Below are positions 6,565 to 12,226 of a stretch of 12,701 bases of DNA, one piece after another. Each line of letters starts with the position of its first letter. Within the stretch, counting starts at the first letter, position 1. Source of the stretch: Brachybacterium sp. (GTDB lineage Bacteria > Actinomycetota > Actinomycetes > Actinomycetales > Dermabacteraceae); the NCBI GenBank assembly GCA_030451965.1, contig JAKDNE010000052.1, positions 1 to 12,701 of the forward strand, written 5' to 3'. Under the pieces are notes generated by a model. That model searched no databases and had not been told where the DNA came from. It saw only the letters and a list, made by a program, of their open reading frames with translations. The translations under genes and the position numbers were made by a program.

Positions 6565-7287
6565 TCAGCGGGGCTGAGCGGATCCCGGTGCCGGTTCCGG
6601 CATGGCCGGGGCCCGGGCCGCACGGCCGTTCAGCGTGCGCACCGGGATGGTCACGTGCGGCAGGGTCAGCTGGATGATCGGTCCGAGCCCGATCGCGTAG
6701 ACCACGGTGCCGATGCCGAGCGGCCCGCCCAGCACCGTGCCGGTGACCAGGACGATCACCTCGAGCACGATGCGCACAGGTCCGACCGGCCTGTTCAGCA
6801 CCCGGCCGAGCCCCGTCATCAGGCCGTCGCGGGGACCCGCTCCGAGCTGGGCACCGAGGTAGACGCCGCCGCTGATCCCGTTGAGGGTCACGCCGAGGAG
6901 CATCATCGCCACGGCCAGCGGGACCCCGCGCGCCTCGGGAAGCACCAGCATGCCCAGATCGATGCTCACGCCCACCCAGATCGAGTTCGCGATGGTGCCG
7001 ATCCCGATGCGTTCGCGCAGCGGGAACCACAGCAGCAGCAGCACGAAGCTCACGGTGATGCTGAGCGTTCCCACGGTGAGACCGAGCCGTTGCGCGAGAG
7101 CCGCGTGGAGGACGTCCCACGGAGCCCCGCCCAGGCCCGACTCGAGCAGCAGGGCGAGGGAGAATCCGAACCCGGTCAGCCCCACCATCATCTGGAGCGC
7201 TCGGAGCGGTAACCGGTCCACACGCAGCTGGTCGCGCAGGGAGAGATTGTCCAGGCGCGCCGTCGACCGTCGACGATCGCGGGTCAT
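6565..7287 (-). CDS. YczE/YitT-type integral membrane protein
   Basis: A 240-residue polytopic membrane protein of the YczE (COG2364-like) type. After a basic N-terminus of about 27 residues there are about five hydrophobic segments (near 28-50, 70-88, 97-115, 125-140 and 170-205). The motifs GLGGAPWDVLH (51-61), GTIANSIWVG and GLGPIIQL are characteristic. The function is not established; members are often next to regulators or transporters and are presumed carriers or accessory membrane proteins. It is the second gene of an operon, 18 nt after the DUF4032 gene stop. A GGAG lies about 13 nt before the ATG, a rather long spacing. Its 3' end converges on rlmB with a 42-bp gap and no clear terminator. 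Confidence 0.75.
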   Translation of the reverse strand: MTRDRRRSTARLDNLSLRDQLRVDRLPLRALQMMVGLTGFGFSLALLLESGLGGAPWDVLHAALAQRLGLTVGTLSITVSFVLLLLWFPLRERIGIGTIANSIWVGVSIDLGMLVLPEARGVPLAVAMMLLGVTLNGISGGVYLGAQLGAGPRDGLMTGLGRVLNRPVGPVRIVLEVIVLVTGTVLGGPLGIGTVVYAIGLGPIIQLTLPHVTIPVRTLNGRAARAPAMPEPAPGSAQPR

Positions 7288-7305
7288 GGGATCAGGGGGC
7301 TCCTC

Positions 7306-8547
7306 TCAGGAGTCGAAGATCGGAAGGGCCGACGTCTCGGTGGTCACCAGGGACTTCTCGTCCGGCCGGTGGATGAGGACATTGAGGATGTAGTGGCGCA
7401 CGGTCTCGTCGAGGCTGACGTCATGGCCCTTCTTCTCGGACAGGAACCATTTGTGCTCGAGGATCTCATGGAAGAACTCGGGAGGCTCGAGCTTGGAGCG
7501 CATCGTGCGGGGGACCGCCCGCACCACCGGCTCGTACTGCTGCTGGAGCCACTCGTGCGCGACGAATTCCTCGTCCTCGAGCTGCTGCTCGGTGTCGGCG
7601 CGGTACTGGTCGAGGTCGTTGAGCAGTCGACGGGCCTGGTTCTCCTGTGCGTCGATCCCGGTCAGCCGCATCAATCGCCGCGCATGGTGCCCCGCGTCGA
7701 CGACCTTCGGCATGATCGACAGCGTCGTGCCGTCGAGGTCGGTGGTGATCTCCAGCTCGCCCACGTCGAACCCCAGCTTGTTGAGCTTCTCGATCCGGGC
7801 GGAGACCCTCCAGCGCTCGTCGGCGGAGAACCGCTCGCGGGAGGTGAGCGTCTCCCACAGCTCCTCATAGCGGGAGATCAGGTCGTCACCGACCGAGATC
7901 GGATCGACGTCGGGATCGAACATATCCCCGGCCTGCAGATCCATCAGCTCACCGATGATGTTGGTGCGGGCCAGGTCGAGGTCGTGGTGACGCTGACCGG
8001 TGGTGAGCTGCTCGTGGAGGGAGCCGGTCTCGACGTCGACGAGGTAGGCGGCGAAGGCGCCCGCATCGCGACGGAAGAGCGTGTTCGACAGCGAGACGTC
8101 ACCCCAGAAGAAACCCTCCAGGTGCAGGCGCACCAGCAGCACCGCGAGCGCATCGAGCAGACGATGAGCGGTGTCCGGGCGTGAGACCTGGCTGAACACG
8201 GCCCGGTATGGCAGGGAGAACTGCAGGTGGCGCGTGATCAGGACGGCGTCGAGCTCCTCGCCCGACGGCGTGGTCCGGCCGGAGACGACGGCGAAGGGCT
8301 CCACCGCAGGGATCTCCAGGCGGCCCAGCACCCGCAGCATCTCGTATTCGCGCTGCGCGAGGGTGTGGGAGATCTCCTTGATGGCGAGGACGCGGCCCGA
8401 GACGCGTGCGAAACGCACGACGTGACGAGAGATGCCGCGGGGGAGTGCGGCGAGGAGCTCGTCGGGCCACTGCTCGAGCGGCGTCTCCCACGGCAGGTCC
8501 AGCATTGCCGGATCTGCGCGGGACGCGGTGATCTCCAGGGGTGCCAT
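7306..8547 (-). CDS. DUF4032 domain protein with kinase-like (lipopolysaccharide-kinase/WaaP-like) fold
   Basis: A 413-residue cytosolic protein of the actinobacterial DUF4032 family. Its N-terminal half has the residues of a protein-kinase-like fold: a lysine in VLAIKEI (K57), glutamates in QREYEML (E67/E69), a catalytic-loop motif WGDVSLSN with D150 and N155, and a DFG-like metal-binding D171 in YLVDVETG. The C-terminal half (about 200-390) is acidic and helical with FFHEILEHKWFLSEKKG, and matches no domain I know outside this family. The conserved catalytic residues suggest an active phosphotransferase of unknown substrate. I start at 8547 rather than the upstream ATG at 8601 because GACAAT lies 6 nt before this ATG and the extra 18 residues are featureless. 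An AGGAG 12 nt upstream would be outside the mRNA if the start is leaderless. It heads an operon with the YczE-type gene. Confidence 0.85.
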   Translation of the reverse strand: MAPLEITASRADPAMLDLPWETPLEQWPDELLAALPRGISRHVVRFARVSGRVLAIKEISHTLAQREYEMLRVLGRLEIPAVEPFAVVSGRTTPSGEELDAVLITRHLQFSLPYRAVFSQVSRPDTAHRLLDALAVLLVRLHLEGFFWGDVSLSNTLFRRDAGAFAAYLVDVETGSLHEQLTTGQRHHDLDLARTNIIGELMDLQAGDMFDPDVDPISVGDDLISRYEELWETLTSRERFSADERWRVSARIEKLNKLGFDVGELEITTDLDGTTLSIMPKVVDAGHHARRLMRLTGIDAQENQARRLLNDLDQYRADTEQQLEDEEFVAHEWLQQQYEPVVRAVPRTMRSKLEPPEFFHEILEHKWFLSEKKGHDVSLDETVRHYILNVLIHRPDEKSLVTTETSALPIFDS

Positions 8548-8553
8548 GGAGCC

Positions 8554-8559
8554 ATTGTC
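8554..8559 (-). promoter_or_regulatory. Probable -10 element (GACAAT) of the DUF4032-yczE operon, leaderless start
   Basis: On the minus strand GACAAT keeps the key A2 and T6 of TANNNT and ends 6 nt before the ATG at 8547. The AGGAG just upstream is a competing reading, as a ribosome site for a leadered transcript, so this is less certain than the strict TANNNT cases. Confidence 0.38.
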
Positions 8560-8656
8560 TCCTGTGCCGGGGAGCTTCGCACCGTCGGGACGAGAATTCA
8601 CGTCATCTCGACGCGAAGGTCACCTCGCGCTCACGGTCGCGGGGTGGCGGACGACG

Positions 8657-8692
8657 GCGACGGGCGCCCGGCGGATGCCGGCCGCCCGTCGC
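8657..8692 (-). terminator. Strong GC-rich hairpin after the sugar ABC ATPase gene
   Basis: A 10-bp outer stem (GCGACGGGCG at 8657-8666 with CGCCCGTCGC at 8683-8692), one C/C mismatch, then a 5-bp inner stem (CCGGC/GCCGG) closed by a 4-nt loop at 8673-8676. It begins about 20 nt after the ATPase stop codon and ends about 100 bp before the DUF4032 promoter. There is no T-tract on the minus strand, as is common for actinobacterial hairpin terminators. Confidence 0.65.
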
Positions 8693-8711
8693 GCGGTGCA
8701 GCTGAGTAGGG

Positions 8712-9797
8712 TCAGTCGCCGAGGCGCAGCCCGCTCTTGGTGTCGAACAGGTGCGCGTGCTCCGGGGACGGACGGAAGTACACCGTCTCGCCCTTGCTCG
8801 GAGGACGGCGGGCGTCGACCCGGGCGATGAACGGCTTGTCCATCTCCTCGGCACCGTCTCGACGGCCGTAGATGAACGCATCTGCGCCGAGCTCCTCGAC
8901 GAGGTCGACCTCGATGGCGAGCCCCTGGTTGTCGGTGGCGATCTCCAGGTCCTCGGGGCGCACACCCACGGTGACCGTCTTCTGATCGGTCTCCGAGAGG
9001 GTGGAGCGGTCCACGGGGAGCACGGCGCCGCCGAACTCGACGCCCTGATCGGTCAGCGGGGCCTCGAACAGGTTCATGGCCGGGGAGCCGATGAATCCCG
9101 CGACGAACACGTTGTTCGGGTGGTCGTACATGCGGCGCGGGGGGTCGATCTGCTGCAGGACGCCGCGATCGAGCACCGCCACGCGGTCGCCCATCGTCAT
9201 GGCCTCGGTCTGGTCGTGGGTGACGTAGACCGTGGTGACGCCGAGCCGGCGCTGCAGCGAGGCGATCTGGGTACGGGTGGAGACTCGCAGCTTCGCGTCG
9301 AGGTTCGACAGCGGCTCGTCCATGAGGAACACCTGGGGCGAGCGGACGATGGCGCGACCCATGGCCACACGCTGACGCTGACCGCCGGAGAGCGCCTTGG
9401 GCTTGCGGTCCAGGTACTCGGAGAGATCCAGGATCTCGGCGGCGTCCTCGACGCGCTTGCGGATCTCGGCCTTGGGCTTGCCGGCGATCTTCAGGGCGAA
9501 GCCCATGTTGTCGGCGACGCTCATATGCGGGTACAGCGCGTAGTTCTGGAACACCATCGCGATGTCACGATCCTTCGGCGGGACGTCGGTGACGTCGCGA
9601 TCGCCGATCAGGATGCGGCCGGCGTCGATCTCCTCGAGACCGGCGAGCATGCGCAGGGAGGTCGACTTGCCGCAACCGGAGGGGCCGACGAAGACGAGGA
9701 ACTCGCCGTCACCGATCTCGATGTCGAGGCTGTCGACGGCCGGGCGCTCCTGGCCCGGATAGACGCGGGATGCGTTGTCGAACGTGACTGTTGCCAT
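8712..9797 (-). CDS. ugpC: Carbohydrate ABC transporter ATP-binding protein, UgpC/MsmK/MsiK family (orphan)
   Basis: The ATPase subunit that powers CUT1-type sugar or glycerol-phosphate importers from the cytoplasmic side of the membrane. At 361 residues it has all nucleotide-binding motifs: Walker A GPSGCGKST (38-46), Q-loop Q84 in VFQNYALYPH, signature LSGGQ (136-140), Walker B VFLMDEP (D160/E161), D-loop SNLDAKL and switch H194. A regulatory/TOBE region at about 240-361 has GVRPEDLE and ends FRPSPEHAHLFD, as in MalK/MsmK proteins. The SD is strong (AAGGAG, 8 nt before ATG). There is no permease or binding-protein gene beside it, which fits the shared ATPase pattern known for Streptomyces MsiK, where one ATPase serves several importers. 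The annotation name UgpC describes the family; the true substrates cannot be read from this gene. Confidence 0.93.
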   Translation of the reverse strand: MATVTFDNASRVYPGQERPAVDSLDIEIGDGEFLVFVGPSGCGKSTSLRMLAGLEEIDAGRILIGDRDVTDVPPKDRDIAMVFQNYALYPHMSVADNMGFALKIAGKPKAEIRKRVEDAAEILDLSEYLDRKPKALSGGQRQRVAMGRAIVRSPQVFLMDEPLSNLDAKLRVSTRTQIASLQRRLGVTTVYVTHDQTEAMTMGDRVAVLDRGVLQQIDPPRRMYDHPNNVFVAGFIGSPAMNLFEAPLTDQGVEFGGAVLPVDRSTLSETDQKTVTVGVRPEDLEIATDNQGLAIEVDLVEELGADAFIYGRRDGAEEMDKPFIARVDARRPPSKGETVYFRPSPEHAHLFDTKSGLRLGD

Positions 9798-9812
9798 GGT
9801 GGTTCTCCTTCA

Positions 9813-9830
9813 CCGGCAGGTACGTGCCGG
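9813..9830. promoter_or_regulatory. 18-bp dyad in the ugpC leader, candidate operator or leader hairpin
   Basis: CCGGCA (9813-9818) and TGCCGG (9825-9830) are perfect arms, and the six bases between them are symmetric except for one pair, so 16 of 18 bases obey dyad symmetry. It sits in the transcribed leader, 4 nt from the Shine-Dalgarno sequence. It could be a repressor operator (LacI-type operators are short palindromes) or an RNA hairpin affecting ribosome access. Confidence 0.4.
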
Positions 9831-9881
9831 ACGGTCCGTTGTGAAGTGATGAGCGGCCGGTTCGAGGTCGTTCCCACGGAA

Positions 9882-9897
9882 GGTGCTTCTTCGCACC
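9882..9897 (-). other. Small stem-loop at the 5' end of the predicted ugpC transcript
   Basis: GGTGC (9882-9886) and GCACC (9893-9897) form a 5-bp stem with a 6-nt purine loop (GAAGAA in the RNA). It lies within about 5-20 nt of the predicted transcription start and may protect the 5' end; a 5-bp stem can also occur by chance. Confidence 0.25.
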
Positions 9898-9907
9898 GGC
9901 TCGCAGA

Positions 9908-9913
9908 AGTGTA
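9908..9913 (-). promoter_or_regulatory. Probable -10 element (TACACT) of ugpC
   Basis: TACACT on the minus strand is a good TANNNT hexamer and the best promoter-like sequence upstream of ugpC. Transcription would begin near 9901, giving a leader of about 100 nt. Seventeen bases further upstream is TTCCGG, only a partial -35 match. Confidence 0.45.
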
Positions 9914-10013
9914 GCTCAGCTCTCGTTGCTCCGGAATGCAGCCGTGGACCGGGTCTCACCTGTCGGGACGAGGTCTCGGGGCGGCAGGAGCGGGTCGCGG
10001 GTGGGTGCTGCGG

Positions 10014-10019
10014 GATACT
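10014..10019 (+). promoter_or_regulatory. Probable -10 element (GATACT) of def, leaderless start
   Basis: GATACT ends 6 nt before the GTG at 10026 and keeps A2 and T6 of the consensus. This supports the GTG start over the upstream ATG at 9936. Confidence 0.42.
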
Positions 10020-10025
10020 GGCGCG

Positions 10026-10709
10026 GTGGACATCAACGAGCTGACCCGGAAGATCCTCGATCGTCGTGCGCAGGACGGCGATCCGCTGCGGATCGTGCAG
10101 GCCGGGCATCCTGCCCTGCGACGACGCGCGGTGCCCGCCCGCGGACGGATCGACCTCGAGCTGCTGTGCGAGCTGGCCGAGGCGATGACTGTGACGATGC
10201 GCACAGCGCCGGGCGTGGGGCTGGCCGCCCCCCAGGTGGGGCTTCCGCTGAGCTTCTACGTGGTCGAGGACGGCTTCGCGAGCGAGCCGGGCGAGGACGC
10301 GGACGACGAGCTGTTCGAGCGGCGGCCGCTCGCGCTGCGTGCGCTGCTGGATCCGGTGCTCGAGCCGCTCGGGGAGCAGCGGGTCTATGCCTTCGAGGGG
10401 TGCCTCTCCGTCGACGGCTGGCAATCGATCGTCCCGCGTGCGCGCCGCGTGCGTCTGCGCGCCGTCGAGCTGCTGCCGGACGGCCGGCTGGAGGAGGTGG
10501 ACGAGGAGCACGTGGGCTGGACCGCCCGGATCCTCCAGCACGAGACCGACCATCTGGCCGGGACCCTGTGCCATGACGTGTCCGTGCCCCGCTCCTTCAT
10601 CGACGCCGCCTACGCCGGCCACTACGAGGATCTCGCCGAGGCCGTCCGGCGACTCGGGCTGACCGGTGAGATCGCGGAGCTCGCCCCTGGCGAGGTGGTG
10701 ATCGGCTGA
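10026..10709 (+). CDS. def: Peptide deformylase
   Basis: Metalloenzyme that removes the formyl group from the N-terminal formyl-methionine of new proteins as they leave the ribosome. Length 227 residues from the GTG, slightly longer than the usual 170-200. All three signature motifs are present: GVGLAAPQ (63-70), EGCLS with metal ligand C126, and HETDH (172-176) giving H172, catalytic E173 and H176. Between the first two there is an acidic insert (about 81-97, EPGEDADDELFERR), and the C-terminus extends past the motif with a helical segment ending GEVVIG. The upstream frame to 9936 adds 30 residues with no family similarity and contains the promoter-like hexamer, so I reject it. It is divergent from ugpC across 228 bp and is followed by the EcsC-like gene after 82 bp. 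Confidence 0.93.
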   Translation: MDINELTRKILDRRAQDGDPLRIVQAGHPALRRRAVPARGRIDLELLCELAEAMTVTMRTAPGVGLAAPQVGLPLSFYVVEDGFASEPGEDADDELFERRPLALRALLDPVLEPLGEQRVYAFEGCLSVDGWQSIVPRARRVRLRAVELLPDGRLEEVDEEHVGWTARILQHETDHLAGTLCHDVSVPRSFIDAAYAGHYEDLAEAVRRLGLTGEIAELAPGEVVIG

Positions 10710-10750
10710 CGCAGGAGCCGACCCCTCAGCTCGGGCACGGCCGGACGCTG

Positions 10751-10756
10751 TAGCTT
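10751..10756 (+). promoter_or_regulatory. Possible -10 element (TAGCTT) of the EcsC-like gene
   Basis: TAGCTT matches TANNNT and would give a leader of about 30 nt containing the GGAG site at 10782-10785. TTGACC, overlapping it at 10755-10760, resembles a -35 box, but no fitting -10 lies 17 bp downstream. Read-through from def is also possible. Confidence 0.3.
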
Positions 10757-10791
10757 GACCCTGTTCACGACCCGACAGAACGGAGCAGACG

Positions 10792-11538
10792 GTGACCCAG
10801 AGCGACCAGAGCGCGCCTCCCATCCCGCAGGGCGAGCTGATCGAGGACGGCGGCCTCGCCGAGGAGCTCGACGAGCGCTGGCTCTCGGTGCTCGACACCG
10901 CGCTGAGGGTGCAGGCGCCGCTCGCCCGCAACTACGTGGAGCGGCTGCGCGCCAAGCGCCCCGAGGCGACCGATCGCCAGCTGCTCGAGCACGTGACCAC
11001 GCGGTTCAAGGACATCGCCACGGTCACCGGCGCCGGCATCGGCGGCGTCGCGGCAATGCCGGGGCTCGGCACCGTGGCCGCGCTCGGTCTGACCGTCGGC
11101 GAAGGCGTGACCTTCGCGGAGGCGTGCGCCTTCCTCACGCTCGCCGCAGCGGACATCCATGGGGTGGACATGGCGGAGCGGAGCACCCGCCGACTGGTCC
11201 TGATGGGTGTGCTCAGCGGAGAGCGCGGCACCGAGATCATCGCCAAGGCGATGGGCAAGCAGGGCCTGCAGTGGAATGCGATCCTCAGCGGCGGTGGCGG
11301 CTTCCTGCCGGGCCTGGTCAGCAGGCAGGTCTCCCGGTACGTGCGCCGCCGCGTGATGGCCCGCACCGGCAAGCTCTGGTTCTTCCGGCTGCTGCCCTTC
11401 GGGATCGGCGCCGTGCTGGGGGGCGTCGGTGCCCGCTCGGTCGCCCGCTCCGTGGTCGAGTCGATGCTCGAGATCTTCTCGCACGGCGCGATGCTCCAGG
11501 GCGAGTTCGCCGAGCAGCGTCGAGGCCTCGCGGACTGA
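10792..11538 (+). CDS. Conserved actinobacterial protein, EcsC-like
   Basis: A 248-residue protein from a GTG start with a good site (GGAG, 6 nt upstream). The N-terminal 70 residues are charged and helical, with ARNYVERLRAKRPEATDRQL. Two glycine-rich hydrophobic stretches follow: about 80-112 (GAGIGGVAAMPGLGTVAALG) leading into a helix with EACAFLTLAAADIHGVD, and about 195-215 (RLLPFGIGAVLGGVG). The pattern of a Gly/Pro-rich turn followed by a long helix resembles EcsC-family proteins, and I recall similar unannotated actinobacterial proteins. No catalytic motif or signal peptide is visible. It is probably membrane-associated; function unknown. It ends 28 bp before a strong palindromic terminator. 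The EcsC label is moderate confidence; that the gene is real is near certain from the start site, hydrophobic pattern and bounded context. Confidence 0.65.
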   Translation: MTQSDQSAPPIPQGELIEDGGLAEELDERWLSVLDTALRVQAPLARNYVERLRAKRPEATDRQLLEHVTTRFKDIATVTGAGIGGVAAMPGLGTVAALGLTVGEGVTFAEACAFLTLAAADIHGVDMAERSTRRLVLMGVLSGERGTEIIAKAMGKQGLQWNAILSGGGGFLPGLVSRQVSRYVRRRVMARTGKLWFFRLLPFGIGAVLGGVGARSVARSVVESMLEIFSHGAMLQGEFAEQRRGLAD

Positions 11539-11566
11539 GCCGCAGGCGCCCGCCGGAGGGTGCGGA

Positions 11567-11606
11567 GCACGGAGGGTCGGTCCCCGCGGGGACCGACCCT
11601 CCGTGC
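11567..11606. terminator. Perfect 40-bp palindrome, bidirectional terminator between the EcsC-like gene and ppa
   Basis: The 40 bases are exactly self-complementary: 20-bp arms starting GCACGGAGGG and ending CCCTCCGTGC, with CCCCGCGGGG at the centre. It lies 28 bp after the EcsC-like stop and 39 bp after the ppa stop, between convergent genes, so one hairpin can serve both strands. Neither side has a T-tract. Confidence 0.85.
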
Positions 11607-11645
11607 ATGGTCGTGGCCTGATCCGCGGTGTGCGGACCGGAGAGC

Positions 11646-12158
11646 TCAGACCTTCTGGGTGAAATCGTTGGCGTGCTCGGTGCCGACGGCGCGTTCGTAG
11701 GAGCGGCGGATCTCCGCCTCCGCGTCGCTGCGGCCCTCCCAGTGCGCGCCCTCGACACTCTTGCCGGGCTCGAGGTCCTTGTAGACCTCGAAGAAGTGCT
11801 GGATCTCCAGGCGATGGAACTCCGAGACGTCGGTCAGCTCCTGGCGACGCACCTGGCGCCGGTCGCCCACGGGGACTGCGATGATCTTGTCGTCGCCGCC
11901 GGCCTCGTCACGCATGCGGAACATGCCCAGCGCGCGGCAGCGGATCAGGCAGCCCGGGAAGGTCGGCTCCTCGAGGAGCACGAGGCAGTCCAACGGATCG
12001 CCGTCCTCGCCGAGGGTCCCCTCGATGAAGCCGTAGTCATCCGGATAGCGGGTGGCGGTGAAAAGCATCCGGTCGAGACGGATGCGACCGTTGTGGTGAT
12101 CCACCTCATACTTGTTCCGGTTTCCCCGGGGGATCTCGATAGTCACGTCGAATTCCAT
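11646..12158 (-). CDS. ppa: Inorganic pyrophosphatase, class A (family I)
   Basis: Soluble Mg-dependent enzyme that hydrolyses pyrophosphate to phosphate, pulling nucleotide and tRNA-charging reactions forward. Its 170 residues match the prokaryotic class A length. The N-terminus MEFDVTIEIPRGNRNKYEVD is typical of actinobacterial members. The metal-binding signature EDGDPLD supplies D52, D54 and D57; YGFIEGTL (from Y42) and D84, D89 and K91 further on complete the active site, with EFHRLEIQHFFEVYKDLE near the C-terminus. The open frame continues upstream to 12242, but the ATG at 12158 fits the family start and has GGAG 8 nt before it. It is divergent from the carboxypeptidase gene; ppa next to dacB is a conserved actinobacterial neighbourhood. 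Confidence 0.96.
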   Translation of the reverse strand: MEFDVTIEIPRGNRNKYEVDHHNGRIRLDRMLFTATRYPDDYGFIEGTLGEDGDPLDCLVLLEEPTFPGCLIRCRALGMFRMRDEAGGDDKIIAVPVGDRRQVRRQELTDVSEFHRLEIQHFFEVYKDLEPGKSVEGAHWEGRSDAEAEIRRSYERAVGTEHANDFTQKV

Positions 12159-12209
12159 GACAGGCGCTCCATTGCTCCGGCCCCGTAGGCCACTGGTAAA
12201 GACCGTGAC

Positions 12210-12215
12210 ACCATA
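12210..12215 (-). promoter_or_regulatory. Probable -10 element (TATGGT) of ppa
   Basis: On the minus strand TATGGT fits TANNNT. A start near 12203 gives a leader of about 45 nt containing the GGAG site. It overlaps the -10 of the divergent dacB gene by two bases (12214-12215). Confidence 0.4.
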
Positions 12216-12219
12216 TCGT
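12214..12219 (+). promoter_or_regulatory. Probable -10 element (TATCGT) of dacB, leaderless start
   Basis: TATCGT fits TANNNT and ends 7 nt before the ATG at 12227, with no Shine-Dalgarno sequence in GGGCACC. It overlaps the predicted ppa -10 element on the other strand. Confidence 0.48.
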
Positions 12220-12226
12220 GGGCACC

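Noticed and set aside
6523..6640. Terminator for rlmB in or just past the convergent gap
   Set aside because: The 42-bp gap has no stem; short GC-rich inverted repeats inside the YczE-type gene 3' end (such as GCCGG-TT-CCGGC) are of the kind expected by chance at this GC content.
9798..9905. Riboswitch in the ugpC leader
   Set aside because: Only two short stems are visible and they match no riboswitch class I know; a dyad operator explains the better one equally well.
9810..10931. 373-codon minus-strand frame opposite def
   Set aside because: Covers a gene with all three deformylase motifs on the other strand; no domain character and it runs through the ugpC promoter region.
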